64,000 nucleotides of DNA from Alcanivorax jadensis T9. Lineage in GTDB: Bacteria; Pseudomonadota; Gammaproteobacteria; Pseudomonadales; Alcanivoracaceae. Shown here piece after piece: positions 9,465 to 18,514 of this stretch. Below the pieces are notes generated by a model. The model was not told where the DNA came from, made no database searches, and saw only the letters and a program-made list of their open reading frames with translations. The translations under genes were made by a program, and so were the position numbers. How positions within the stretch are numbered: position 1 is the stretch's first letter; every line of letters begins with the position of its first letter. The DNA lies in assembly GCF_000756655.1 (NCBI RefSeq), contig NZ_ARXU01000009.1:1-64000 (forward strand), written 5' to 3'.

Positions 9465-12059
9465 TTAGTCTATCTCCACCCGAGGTAATGACAGGGTGAA
9501 GCGGCTACCTTCGTTTGGCGCACTATCCACCTGAATGTCACCACCGTGGCGCTCCGTCACTACCTTGACGAAGCGCAGTCCCATGCCCGCGCCGCGGGTG
9601 CGGGCGCCACCACTGGTGCTGGCGCGACTGAAACGCTGGAACAGCCGCTCCAGGAATTCCGGCGGAATCCCCACACCCCGGTCGCGCACCTCACAGAGTA
9701 CGGCCTCTTCCCGGGCATACAGTCGCACATCAACGGAACTGCCCGCATGGCTGTATTTGATGGCATTGGTGAGCAAATTCACCATTAACCGCTCGAGCAA
9801 TTCGTTATTACCCAGCACCCAGACCTCCTGATGGGGGTCATAATCAAAGCGCAGGGTGATATCGGCCTGCTGAGCCTGGATCTGCACCATGTCGATGGCG
9901 CTCTCCACCACGTCGAGCATGTCCTGCTCGTTCATTTCCACCGTTTCCACCGCTTCCACCCGGGCCAGCTGCAGGAACTGCTCGGCGATACTCAGGTTGC
10001 GCTGGGCATAATGCTGCACGTTATCGAGGAAGCCATCCAGGGACTGTCCATCACCCTGCTGACGCATTTTCTCGGTGAGAGCCAGCACTGAGACCATGGG
10101 GGAGCGCAGGTCGTGGGAGAGAAAATCCAGCATTTCCGAGCGGGCCCGCAGGGCCTGCTTCACGTCGCTGATGTCCTTGAAAGAGATGATCATCATCCGG
10201 CCCGGATTATCACCGGCATGCACCAGCAGGAGATCCAGGTAAAGGTCTGCGCCCTGGCGATTGCGGCATTCCAGCTGGGTGCGCCCTTCCGCCAGGGACT
10301 GACGTAGCAGCTCGTCCCAGCTGTGCTCGCGCAGGTCCAGCTCCCGACCCAGATCCGTCACCATGGGCTGGCCCGCATCCAGCGCCCCCATTTCCAGGCC
10401 AAGCAGGAAGGAGGCCTGGGGGTTGGCATAGACAATGACGCCACAGGCATCAGCGATCACCACTCCTTCGCGGATCTGTGCCAGGGTCACCTGGAAGAAT
10501 CGGGTCAGGGCCTCCTGACGAGCCTCTTCCCGACGTAGCCGGTCGATATGTTTTTCCAGCACTTCATAGCGGGGCCCCACGGTGGGAGCATGGGTGCGCA
10601 CCCGTACCAGCATCGCCCTCACCCAGTAATCATAGGTATCCGCATGCAGCGCCTGATGCCACACCAGGTCAAGCTCGTAGCGGCGCCCCTCATGCTTGAA
10701 GCGGTACTGGCGCGCCAGCGACCCTTTCCAGGTGGCTGCGGGCAGGCTGTCGCCACCGCGCCAGGGCTTTTCCCCACCCAGCAGTCGCCAGGCACGCACC
10801 GGTAGCACCTGATCGAACATTCGCCCCATTTGCTCCAGGGTAGACGGCCGGGTCAGGCGCTGATTCAAATCGCTGTATTCGGATAACCGCTCCAGGGCAT
10901 GGCGCATATAGGAGAGGGAATATTCCAGGCGCCGCCAGGTCCACAACGGGTAGCCCATCAATGCCGCCGCCATGGCACCGGATGGCGGGAACCACAGCCG
11001 CAACACGACCAACACCACCATGCTTGTCAGCAGACAGAGCAGAATCACCCCGGCCACCAGCGGAATACTCCAGCGCGGCAGCACATAGGGCAGCAACAGC
11101 GGCGCCAACAACGCCAGTACGGCCCCCAGCACCAGCACACTGCTCATGGGCAGCTCCCGGATCAGCCGATCCGAGCGCAGTGCATCCAGCAGATTGGCGT
11201 TGACCTCCACCCCGGCCATCAACTCACCCTGGCTAGCCATGGGCGTGGGCAGCATGTCACCCAGGCCGGCAGCGGTGGCACCAATCAGTACGATCTTGTC
11301 GCGGATCAGCTGCTCCGGAATCAGGTTGTTCAGCAACTCCACCGCGGACACCTGCGGGTAGCTATTGGGACCGCTGACAAAGGGCACATAACGGTGGTAG
11401 CGACGCACATTGGCCAGCCCGGAGAATTCCTCGCCTTTGTTCGCCGGGAAGGTATTTTCCGGCAGCATCCCTTCCTGGATCAGCAGGGTCTGGGTGATAT
11501 GCGGCCACCAGGCCTGACCGATACCCGAGCGCATGTACACAGAGCGGGCTACCCCGTCGCTGTCCAGCTCCAGGTCCACGTGCCCCAACCCGGCGGCGGC
11601 ACGGGCGAACGGTGCATAGGGCAAGACTTCGATGAGCTGGCCACCGGCCCGCAGTTGCTCCACGTGCACCGGCAGATAGACATGGCCACTGGCCGCCATG
11701 GCCTGCACCAGGGCCAGATCGGAATCCGGGTTGTTGCGGTCCGGCTCGGACAGGATCAGATCCACCAGTATCGCCCGTGCCCCCATATCGGTAAGACGGT
11801 TGATCAATTGGGCGTGGACCTTGCGATCCCAGGGCCAGCGACCGATCTCCCGCAGACTGTATTCGTCGATGCCGACGATAACCAGATCCGGGGACGGGTC
11901 GTCCGGGAGGGTTTTAAGAAGGTTGTCGTAAATGTAGCGGTCAACGAAGGACAAAGCCCCGCTGAGACTCAGCAGGGCGCAGAGGCCGACCACCAGAAAC
12001 AGCACTGATATGTGTTCAGCCAGATAGCGGCGCTGATAGGCATTCAGGCGCGAGCGCAT
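9465..12059 (-). CDS. CHASE2-domain sensor histidine kinase
   Basis: 864 residues. TM1 (about 17-37) is followed by a large extracytoplasmic CHASE2 domain (about 45-300) and three closely spaced membrane helices (about 305-385). Next come a linker, a PAS-like domain (about 520-630), the HisKA phospho-acceptor LSHDLRSP with His near 649, and an HATPase domain with LLTNAIKYS, RDRGVGIP and GAGMGL. The protein senses an unknown envelope signal and phosphorylates its partner, most likely the OmpR-type regulator two genes upstream in the same operon. It begins four bases after the FecR-LysM gene stop codon. Confidence 0.93.
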   Translation of the reverse strand: MRSRLNAYQRRYLAEHISVLFLVVGLCALLSLSGALSFVDRYIYDNLLKTLPDDPSPDLVIVGIDEYSLREIGRWPWDRKVHAQLINRLTDMGARAILVDLILSEPDRNNPDSDLALVQAMAASGHVYLPVHVEQLRAGGQLIEVLPYAPFARAAAGLGHVDLELDSDGVARSVYMRSGIGQAWWPHITQTLLIQEGMLPENTFPANKGEEFSGLANVRRYHRYVPFVSGPNSYPQVSAVELLNNLIPEQLIRDKIVLIGATAAGLGDMLPTPMASQGELMAGVEVNANLLDALRSDRLIRELPMSSVLVLGAVLALLAPLLLPYVLPRWSIPLVAGVILLCLLTSMVVLVVLRLWFPPSGAMAAALMGYPLWTWRRLEYSLSYMRHALERLSEYSDLNQRLTRPSTLEQMGRMFDQVLPVRAWRLLGGEKPWRGGDSLPAATWKGSLARQYRFKHEGRRYELDLVWHQALHADTYDYWVRAMLVRVRTHAPTVGPRYEVLEKHIDRLRREEARQEALTRFFQVTLAQIREGVVIADACGVIVYANPQASFLLGLEMGALDAGQPMVTDLGRELDLREHSWDELLRQSLAEGRTQLECRNRQGADLYLDLLLVHAGDNPGRMMIISFKDISDVKQALRARSEMLDFLSHDLRSPMVSVLALTEKMRQQGDGQSLDGFLDNVQHYAQRNLSIAEQFLQLARVEAVETVEMNEQDMLDVVESAIDMVQIQAQQADITLRFDYDPHQEVWVLGNNELLERLMVNLLTNAIKYSHAGSSVDVRLYAREEAVLCEVRDRGVGIPPEFLERLFQRFSRASTSGGARTRGAGMGLRFVKVVTERHGGDIQVDSAPNEGSRFTLSLPRVEID

Positions 12060-12062
12060 CCG

Positions 12063-13145
12063 TTACAGCGCCAGCAACAACGCGGCTCCGCCGAGGAAGA
12101 CCCACAGGTCCCATTTGGAATCCTTTTCAGGCACAGGCTCTGGTGCGGGTTCAATGGAGAAATTGGTCCAGCTTTCGTGGCCACGCAGGCCGTTTTCATC
12201 CACCGCACGCACCAACAGACGGTAATCGCCTACCGGTAAATCCTGTTGCCAGTGACCGGCCTGCAAGGACGCCTGGCCCAACAACAACCCATCGCGCTGG
12301 CGATACCACTCCAGCCAGTAACTGGCCGCATCCGCCTGGGTGGGCCACGCCGCCGTCACATCCTCGTGGGTTACTGCCAGCTCCACCGCCGGGGCCGGCA
12401 ACAGAGGCACCGGTTCAATGGGCGGCCGGTCAAGCCGGGCCAGGGTGGCGAAACCGGCTTGCACATCACGACGGGTGCCCCGGGCACTGACATCCACCCG
12501 GCCATCCACCACTTCGTTGCGGGTGGTTTCACCGGCGTCCACGCTGACGTAGTACTCGGTACCACGCACCGCCGCGACCGCGCCAGGGGTGAAGACCTTG
12601 AAGGTACGATCATCGTTACTGGCCGGGGTTACGGTGTTGCGAATATTACCGCGCTGCAGACGCAGTTCGGTCTGCTCGCCCTGTTGATCCAGAAAACGGC
12701 GATAGCGGTTGACCACCAGCAAGCTGCCAGGCTTGATCACCACTTCGGACTGGTCGGCAAACTGTAGTCGGGCACTGGCGCCGGTAGCGGTTTCCAGCGC
12801 ATCGCCAAAGGCCACTGTCTCACCACTCTGCACCTGACGGGCCTCGCCACCGGCAGCGGGATACAGCATCACCTCACCGCGAACTGCGACAATCCTCGCA
12901 GGAATCGGCTTTTCCTTCAGCCAGGCAATGGGGACAAGCAGGTTCTGGCCCGGTTCGACACTATGAGGGTTTTTCAGCGAATTATGGCTGGCCAGATCAC
13001 GCCAGCAGGCAGCCGGTTCCTGGGCAAACTGCTGGCAGACCTTCCACAGGGTATCCCCCGGGCGCAGGGTGTAATGCCAGTCGTCGGATGCTGCTGCGGC
13101 AGTCGTCAGTCCCAGCAGCAAGGCTGCACACAACCAGACCCTCAT
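12063..13145 (-). CDS. LysM- and FecR-domain envelope protein
   Basis: The start was placed at the ATG at 13145, which opens a good signal peptide (VWLCAALLLGLTTAAAA); this gives 360 residues. A LysM domain (about 22-75, HYTLRPGDTLWKVC) suggests peptidoglycan binding. A FecR domain follows (about 80-230; QLRLQRGN-like core, GAVAAVRGTEYYVSV), then a fibronectin-like beta region and a C-terminal hydrophobic segment (WDLWVFLGGAALLLAL). FecR domains usually relay signals across the periplasm. Here the protein lies between a response regulator (4-base gap) and a CHASE2 kinase (3-base gap), not beside a sigma factor, so it may pass cell-wall information to the kinase. That role is inferred from context. 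Confidence 0.88.
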   Translation of the reverse strand: MRVWLCAALLLGLTTAAAASDDWHYTLRPGDTLWKVCQQFAQEPAACWRDLASHNSLKNPHSVEPGQNLLVPIAWLKEKPIPARIVAVRGEVMLYPAAGGEARQVQSGETVAFGDALETATGASARLQFADQSEVVIKPGSLLVVNRYRRFLDQQGEQTELRLQRGNIRNTVTPASNDDRTFKVFTPGAVAAVRGTEYYVSVDAGETTRNEVVDGRVDVSARGTRRDVQAGFATLARLDRPPIEPVPLLPAPAVELAVTHEDVTAAWPTQADAASYWLEWYRQRDGLLLGQASLQAGHWQQDLPVGDYRLLVRAVDENGLRGHESWTNFSIEPAPEPVPEKDSKWDLWVFLGGAALLLAL

Positions 13146-13149
13146 AGCG

Positions 13150-13851
13150 TTATTCCTCAATCGGCTCCAGGCGGTAACCATGCTGGTAAACCGTCTTGAT
13201 GCGGTAGCCCTGCTCCGGGCGTATCTGCAGGCTGCGACGGATGCGGCTGATATGCACATCCACAGTACGAGATTCGATCGGAGTCATGATACCCCAGACC
13301 TTTTCCAGCAGGTGGGCACGACTCATCAGCTTACCCACATTCTGGAACAGATAGCTGGCAAGCTCATAATCCTTGTCGGTCAGCTTCACCGGCTCGTCCG
13401 CCAGCAGAATCTGCCGTCGCGACCGGTCCACCGTCCAGGGCCCCACAGTCAGGGCAGTGTCATCATCCATATCCGATACCCCCGCCCGACGCCCTAACGC
13501 GGCTATCCGGGCCAGCAATTCCGCTTGCTTGGTAGGCTTGACCATATAGTCGTCCGCACCCTGACTGAGTGCTCCCACAATGGAGGACTCATCGTCCCGC
13601 TGGGTGGCAAACAGCACCGGGGTGCGGTTGCCGCTGGCCCGAACTTCCTCTAGCACGGCGTAGCCATTCATATCCGGCACTTCCCAATCGAGCACCAGAA
13701 TGTCGAAGGTGTCACGCCGCAACAGGGACATGAACTCGCGCCCGCTGGCCAGGTGAATGCAGTTATGGCCCGCTTCCTTAAGCCAGTGAGTGACAAGCTC
13801 AGCCTGAGCCATGTCATCTTCCAGATAAGCAATGCGCACAGTTTTCTCCAT
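13150..13851 (-). CDS. OmpR/PhoB-family response regulator
   Basis: Receiver domain with the acidic pocket YLEDD, the phospho-acceptor Asp in VLDWEVPDMNG and the conserved Lys in MVKPTKQ. A winged-helix DNA-binding domain follows (LTDKDYELASYLFQN, VDVHISRIRRSL, GYRIKTVY). The ATG at 13851 gives MEKTVRIAYLEDD, the natural beginning of a receiver (233 residues). The frame stays open upstream to an ATG at 13905 and a GTG at 13932, but neither adds a recognisable domain. It is the first gene of the operon with the FecR-LysM protein and the CHASE2 kinase. Confidence 0.9.
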   Translation of the reverse strand: MEKTVRIAYLEDDMAQAELVTHWLKEAGHNCIHLASGREFMSLLRRDTFDILVLDWEVPDMNGYAVLEEVRASGNRTPVLFATQRDDESSIVGALSQGADDYMVKPTKQAELLARIAALGRRAGVSDMDDDTALTVGPWTVDRSRRQILLADEPVKLTDKDYELASYLFQNVGKLMSRAHLLEKVWGIMTPIESRTVDVHISRIRRSLQIRPEQGYRIKTVYQHGYRLEPIEE

Positions 13852-13956
13852 CAGTTGGCGGCCAACATCTGCCCGCAGAGGGTACCGATTAATCGGGGAA
13901 TTCATGGGAAAAGATTGTAAAATGGACGGCACAAGCGTGCGGGCCCAAACTCGTCA

Positions 13957-14286
13957 TCAGGTCGGTGAAGCCGTCAACTTGAGGCCGATAATGCCGACCA
14001 CCACCAGCCCCATGAAGGCCAACCGTGGCAGGCTGGCCGGGTCCTTGAAGAACAGAATGCCCAACACGGTAATGCCCACAGCCCCGAGTCCGGTCCAGAC
14101 CGCATAGGCGGTACCCACCGGAATGCCTTTCATGGCATAGGACAGCATCAGCATGTTCAGGGCGGTGAGCACCAGCGCCGTGCCAATGGACGCCACCCCG
14201 GGCTGCACCTGAATCCATTTGAGACTCATGGCCCAGGCAATTTCCACGATCACTGCCAGTAATAGCACAATCCAGTACAGGTTCAT
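13957..14286 (-). CDS. gdx: Small multidrug resistance protein, guanidinium exporter (Gdx/SugE type)
   Basis: 109 residues with four membrane helices. The essential glutamate is at residue 15 (VEIAWAMSLKW), and the loop IPVGTAYAVWTGLGAVG is the signature of the SugE/Gdx branch rather than of EmrE. Members of this branch export guanidinium coupled to protons. A Shine-Dalgarno GGAGG precedes the ATG. No guanidine riboswitch could be recognised upstream. It stands alone, converging with no partner, and is transcribed away from the tRNA. Confidence 0.9.
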   Translation of the reverse strand: MNLYWIVLLLAVIVEIAWAMSLKWIQVQPGVASIGTALVLTALNMLMLSYAMKGIPVGTAYAVWTGLGAVGITVLGILFFKDPASLPRLAFMGLVVVGIIGLKLTASPT

Positions 14287-14556
14287 CCTGTTTCCTCCGA
14301 TACAGTTGTCTGGTCACAGACACGGGCTCGTAAGGAAAACAGTACTGCCGGAAACCCGAAAGAGGCAGACTGCCGCGAAATGACTGCCGTGATCACACGG
14401 CGCGCGCAGATTATAAGCATCTGCGCCCACAATGCATCCCATCCATGGACGCCAACGCCACAACCGGCTATCATTCTCGCCCGTTGAACCCCCAAGTTCT
14501 TCATCTGCAGATCGTCGGAACTGACCAACCTCATCCGGTCGACTGCAACAGGTTTT

Positions 14557-14633
14557 GCGCCCGTAGCTCAGCTGGATAGAGCGTTGCCCTCCGGAGGCAA
14601 AGGTCAGAGGTTCGAATCCTCTCGGGCGTGCCA
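14557..14633 (+). tRNA. tRNA-Arg (anticodon CCG)
   Basis: A complete cloverleaf with encoded CCA. The acceptor stem GCGCCCG pairs with CGGGCGT. The D-arm contains AGCTCAGCTGGATAGAGC, and the anticodon stem TTGCC/GGCAA closes loop CTCCGGA, giving anticodon CCG for codon CGG. The T-loop is TTCGAAT. It is followed directly by a terminator. Confidence 0.97.
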
Positions 14634-14644
14634 TATAAAAGAAA

Positions 14645-14675
14645 GGGGCCTCCTTACTGGGAGGCCCCTTTTTTG
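14645..14675 (+). terminator. Rho-independent terminator after tRNA-Arg
   Basis: Perfect stem GGGGCCTCC / GGAGGCCCC with loop TTACT followed by seven T. It ends the tRNA transcript and faces the 3' end of the AraC gene on the other strand. Confidence 0.93.
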
Positions 14676-14691
14676 TGTCCCACGGTGGATT

Positions 14692-15708
14692 TCACCCAGG
14701 CAAATCCCCCCTGTACTCACTGGGCGAGCAGCCCTGCCAGCGCCGAAAGGCACGAACAAAGCCGCCGGCATCGGTATAGGCCAGATGGGCGGCGATCTCT
14801 TCGATTTTCATGGTGGTGTTGCTGAGCAGCTGCAAGGCCAGTTGGCGGCGCTCCTCCTCAACCAGGTCGCGGTAGCTGGTGCCTTCCTGTTCCAGTTTGC
14901 GACGCAGACTGCGGGAAGAGAGGGCCAGCTCGCTGGCCATGTCGTTAAGGGTAGCGCCCAAGCCCAGCTCTCCGAGCAGTTTCTGGCGAACCTTGCCGGC
15001 GACGCCACTGCTTTCCACGGTGTCCATACGCTGCCGACACTGCTGCTCGAGCATGCGGGTTAGCACCGGATCGTAGCCGGGGAACGGCTGGTTGGCCCCG
15101 GCACGGTTGACCAGGATACGGTTGGCGCGGGCATGAAAGGTGGGCATCACGCCGCACAGCTCCGCCACGGCGGACGCCGCCACATCCGGTTCGCCAGTGA
15201 ACTCGATACCCGTAAACGCCACCCCCTGAAGCGTGATTTCCCTGACCAGATTGAGGGCGGTAGCCATGTCTCGCTCGAGCAAAAACTGGCGCAGGTGCGC
15301 CGGTATCGGGTCAGGATCGAATGTCACGCCGAACGTATCGCCCTGCTCACAGACCGTAATCCGGCAGTAGGCCGTGCTCAACGGCAGGTAACGTACGCCC
15401 AGGGCGGCGGCATCGCGCAGGGTCTTGCAGGTGCGCAGGGCGAATCCCCATACCCCGAAGGTGGCCAGGTTGTATTGCCGACCCAGCTCAAAACCGCCCA
15501 CTCCGGCTGCCGGCAGGGCCAGCATGAGATTTTCGATCAGGCGCATTTCCTGGGTGCGGGTAACCAGACCCTCGCCACTGGACAGGGCTTCGTCGGCAAT
15601 ACCGGTGCCGAGCAGGCAGGTTTGCCGGTCGATGCCATGTCGCTGGGCGAAGTTGAGCATGACCTGACTGATGGCCACCGGATGAAGCTTGTCGTCTGAA
15701 TGCTGCAT
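14692..15708 (-). CDS. AraC-family transcriptional regulator (arabinose-binding-like N-domain)
   Basis: 338 residues. The N-terminal about 190 residues resemble the Arabinose_bd domain seen in OruR-type regulators (GGFELGRQYNLATFGVWGFA). The C-terminal about 100 residues carry two helix-turn-helix motifs (LNDMASELALSSRSLRRKL and EEIAAHLAYTDAGGFVRAFRRW-type). It is divergent from the desaturase gene, whose start lies 130 bases away, so that gene is its likely target. Such regulators in hydrocarbon degraders often respond to lipids; the ligand is unknown. Confidence 0.9.
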   Translation of the reverse strand: MQHSDDKLHPVAISQVMLNFAQRHGIDRQTCLLGTGIADEALSSGEGLVTRTQEMRLIENLMLALPAAGVGGFELGRQYNLATFGVWGFALRTCKTLRDAAALGVRYLPLSTAYCRITVCEQGDTFGVTFDPDPIPAHLRQFLLERDMATALNLVREITLQGVAFTGIEFTGEPDVAASAVAELCGVMPTFHARANRILVNRAGANQPFPGYDPVLTRMLEQQCRQRMDTVESSGVAGKVRQKLLGELGLGATLNDMASELALSSRSLRRKLEQEGTSYRDLVEEERRQLALQLLSNTTMKIEEIAAHLAYTDAGGFVRAFRRWQGCSPSEYRGDLPG

Positions 15709-15838
15709 TGCCCGTCCCGCAGATACCGCCCCGTCACACTCTGGCCACTTATGCAGGGCGATTGGCCACGGCGGCTATTCTGGTTGTTGTGGGAGCACCG
15801 TAGTGTTGAGCCTGATGAAACCAACAAGAGGCGACACC

Positions 15839-16738
15839 ATGGATTCGGCCACACTGAACAAGCAGGCCATTGCCTGCGCCAAGCACTATATGGGGAAAAC
15901 CGCCTGGCCGACAATATTACTGACCCTGGCCGTGGTAGCCGCATTTGTTGCCACACTCTCTCTGTTTGCCAGCGGCTCCCTGCCGGCCTGGGGTGCTTAT
16001 CTCTTGGTGGCAGCGCTGACCTATATGTCCTATACGCCGCTGCATGAGGCGGCCCACGGCAACATCCACGGGCAGAATGACAGTCATAAATGGATCAACG
16101 ATCTGTGCGGGTACCTGGTGGCTCCGATCATTGCGATTCCCTATGCCTCCCACCGCATCGAACACTTTACCCACCACCGCTACACCAACCAGCCGGACAA
16201 GGACCCGGACTTCATTATCAGCGGAATGCAGAAAGGGCCGCTGGGTTTACTGGCCGCCGGACTACGTTTCCAGTGGGTGCAGAATACATTTTTTGTGCAG
16301 CACAGCTGGGCCAGCGCGTCGCTGAAAGAAAAACTGATTTATTGCGCCGAGCTGGTGGCATCGCTGGGCTGGCGGATTGCCTTTCTGGTCATGGTGGATC
16401 AGCCCGGCACGGTGGCGGTGATTCTGCTCGGCTATTATACCGGCGGACTCTTCACCGCCTACTGGTTTGCCTATCGTCCGCATCACCCCTACAAGGTCAG
16501 TGAGCGCTATCGCAATACCAACAGCCTGATCATGCCCCGCTGGATGAAACCGCTGGAGTGGTTCTGGCTGGGCCAGAACCTGCATTCCATCCATCACTTG
16601 TTCCCACGAGTGCCGTTTTACCGGTACCACGCCCTGCACCGGGACATCGAGCCGATTCTGCAGGATCAGGGCACGCCCATCATCGGGATATTCACCCGCA
16701 AGGCCGTTAACCAGCCCGGCAGACGTCCCGGCCTGTAG
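15839..16738 (+). CDS. Membrane fatty-acid desaturase / hydroxylase family protein
   Basis: The start is set at 15839, where AAGAGG lies seven bases upstream; this gives 299 residues. Three histidine clusters bind the di-iron centre: HEAAH, HRIEHFTHHRY and HSIHHLFPRVPFYRYH. Hydrophobic segments at about 22-60 and 170-210 anchor it in the membrane. The clusters match the fatty-acid desaturase / carotene hydroxylase superfamily and not AlkB (no HELGHK or NYIEHYG). The substrate is probably a fatty acyl chain. The neighbouring FadL gene and the divergent AraC gene fit a lipid role. Confidence 0.85.
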   Translation: MDSATLNKQAIACAKHYMGKTAWPTILLTLAVVAAFVATLSLFASGSLPAWGAYLLVAALTYMSYTPLHEAAHGNIHGQNDSHKWINDLCGYLVAPIIAIPYASHRIEHFTHHRYTNQPDKDPDFIISGMQKGPLGLLAAGLRFQWVQNTFFVQHSWASASLKEKLIYCAELVASLGWRIAFLVMVDQPGTVAVILLGYYTGGLFTAYWFAYRPHHPYKVSERYRNTNSLIMPRWMKPLEWFWLGQNLHSIHHLFPRVPFYRYHALHRDIEPILQDQGTPIIGIFTRKAVNQPGRRPGL

Positions 16739-17137
16739 ATCCCTGGCAAGGCGGACAGCCTGCCTCTGGCAACAGCAAATTCTCCATTGTCCCATTCCGG
16801 CGCGGCAGCACCATCCATTGCCGCGCCCATTCCTCCTCGCAGTCCCGACCATTGCATCCGCAAATACCTGAATGGCGCCGAAACGGGTTTCCTCCCGCCC
16901 ACGCTGACTGTCCCTCATTCCACCATTCCGCAACACCAGCAAGCCCTCACACGCAGAGCCAAACAGCGGTAAACACTCAATTTACTCCCGAACCACCTTC
17001 ACAACAATAAACATCATGTTTCCGCAATAATGACGCTTTTATCCTGTTTTTTCGGCGATATTGACGATAAACACTCTGTAATAATTTGTGTCCGAATGTT
17101 AACTTGCGCGCGCAAAAAACAACTCGGGAAAGCTATC
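16739..17137 (+). promoter_or_regulatory. Intergenic region upstream of the FadL gene
   Basis: The 399 bases contain no frame with coding character. The last 150 bases are AT-rich and presumably hold the fadL promoter. No specific operator was identified. Confidence 0.4.
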
Positions 17138-18445
17138 ATGAAGTATTCGAACAACGTCCTGCTGGCAGCAGCCATTGCCGCGGCTTCCGGCCAGGCCCTG
17201 GCCAACGGCCTGGCCCTCAACGAACAAAGCGCCAGCAGCGCCGGCTCCGCCTACGCCGGTCGCGCTTCCAGCGCTGCCAACGCCAGCACCCTGTATGGCA
17301 ACCCGGCCGGCATGAGCCGCCTCAAGCGCGCCGAGATCAGCGGCGGCCTGGCCTTTATTGACGCCAGCACCGACATCCGTAACCCCCAGGGAAAACTGGG
17401 CCAAGGCGGCAGCAACGACGGTGACATGGTGCCCTTCACCACCATTCCGTTTGGCTATTACGTCACCCCGCTCAACAACCAATGGCATGCCGGCATCGGC
17501 GTGTACGCCCCCTTTGGCGTCATCAGTGATTACGAGGATGGCTGGCAAGGCCGCTACAACGGCCTGAAAAGCGAAGTGCAGGTGGTCACCATCCAGCCCA
17601 CCCTGAGCTACGCCTTCACCGACAAGGTATCCGTAGGCTTTGGCCCCACCTTCAACCGCATCGACGGTGCCCTGAGCAGCAATGTGCCGAACGCGGCCGT
17701 GCCCGGCCCAATCCCCGGCAGCGGCGATGCCGAGGTGGATATCGAAGGCGACGATCTGGCCGTGGGCTATACCCTGGGCCTGCTGGTAGCAGTGAACGAC
17801 CGGCTGGACTGGGGCCTGACCTATCACTCCAAGACTGACTACTCACTGGAAGGTCGCACCAAGGTCAGTGGCGCCAACGGCATGCTGGGCCCGATCCCAC
17901 CCAATCCGATGATTCCCACCGGCCTGCCCGGGCTCAATGGCAGCTACGATGCAGAACTGGACATCACCATGCCGGAATCCGTGGATACCTCCGTCAGCTT
18001 CCGGGCCACCGACAAACTGACTCTGAACCTGGGCACCACCTGGACCCGCTGGAGCCGCCTGAGGGGTATTGAAGTGAACAACAGCGGCGTACACCCGGCC
18101 TACGCGGGCAGCTTCGCCACCATTTCCGAAGAGCTGAAATGGGAAGACACCTGGGCAGTTGCCTTCGGCGGCGCCTACCAGCTGAACCCGCAATGGGTGG
18201 TGCGTGCCGGCTACGCCCGGGACAACTCGCCCACCAACGATGCCCACCGCACCGTGCGGATTCCGGTCAGCGACCGGGACATCTTCACCCTGGGCGCCGG
18301 CTGGAGCCCCACCGCCGACCTGACCCTGGATGCGGCATACGCGTATCTGCAAGAGAAGAAGGGCAAGGTGGATCAATCCAGCTACCGGGCGGAGTTTGAA
18401 AACAGCGCCCACGGCCTGAGCCTGCAGGCGACCTATCGCTTCTGA
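17138..18445 (+). CDS. fadL: FadL/OmpP1/TodX-family outer-membrane hydrophobic-compound transporter
   Basis: The ATG at 17138 opens a clear signal peptide (LLAAAIAAASGQALA), giving 435 residues, as usual for FadL. The mature N-terminus NGLALNEQSASSAGSAYAG with the following TLYGNPAGMSRL is the family hallmark: the hatch helix and NPA motif. Alternating beta-strand pattern continues to a terminal aromatic (TYRF). The protein forms a 14-stranded barrel for uptake of fatty acids or hydrocarbons. Which substrate it carries cannot be told from sequence. Confidence 0.93.
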   Translation: MKYSNNVLLAAAIAAASGQALANGLALNEQSASSAGSAYAGRASSAANASTLYGNPAGMSRLKRAEISGGLAFIDASTDIRNPQGKLGQGGSNDGDMVPFTTIPFGYYVTPLNNQWHAGIGVYAPFGVISDYEDGWQGRYNGLKSEVQVVTIQPTLSYAFTDKVSVGFGPTFNRIDGALSSNVPNAAVPGPIPGSGDAEVDIEGDDLAVGYTLGLLVAVNDRLDWGLTYHSKTDYSLEGRTKVSGANGMLGPIPPNPMIPTGLPGLNGSYDAELDITMPESVDTSVSFRATDKLTLNLGTTWTRWSRLRGIEVNNSGVHPAYAGSFATISEELKWEDTWAVAFGGAYQLNPQWVVRAGYARDNSPTNDAHRTVRIPVSDRDIFTLGAGWSPTADLTLDAAYAYLQEKKGKVDQSSYRAEFENSAHGLSLQATYRF

Positions 18446-18473
18446 AGTGAGGGAGCCTATCGCCAACAAAAAA

Positions 18474-18499
18474 GGGCCGGATATTCCGGCCCTTTTTTT
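18474..18499 (+). terminator. Terminator between fadL and the PepSY gene
   Basis: Stem GGGCCGG / CCGGCCC with loop ATATT and seven T. An A-run on the left side means it could also serve the converging minus-strand PepSY operon. Confidence 0.92.
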
Positions 18500-18514
18500 G
18501 TGCAAGCGTCTTCG

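Noticed and set aside
10899-12008. 369-codon plus-strand frame
   Set aside because: Antisense of the CHASE2 kinase; composition is His/Gln-rich as expected for a shadow frame of GC-rich DNA.
14287-14556. Guanidine riboswitch before the Gdx gene
   Set aside because: Gdx genes often have one, but neither the ykkC core nor the paired ACGR hairpins could be found.
15839-16738. Alkane hydroxylase AlkB
   Set aside because: Histidine clusters differ from the AlkB pattern and fit desaturases.
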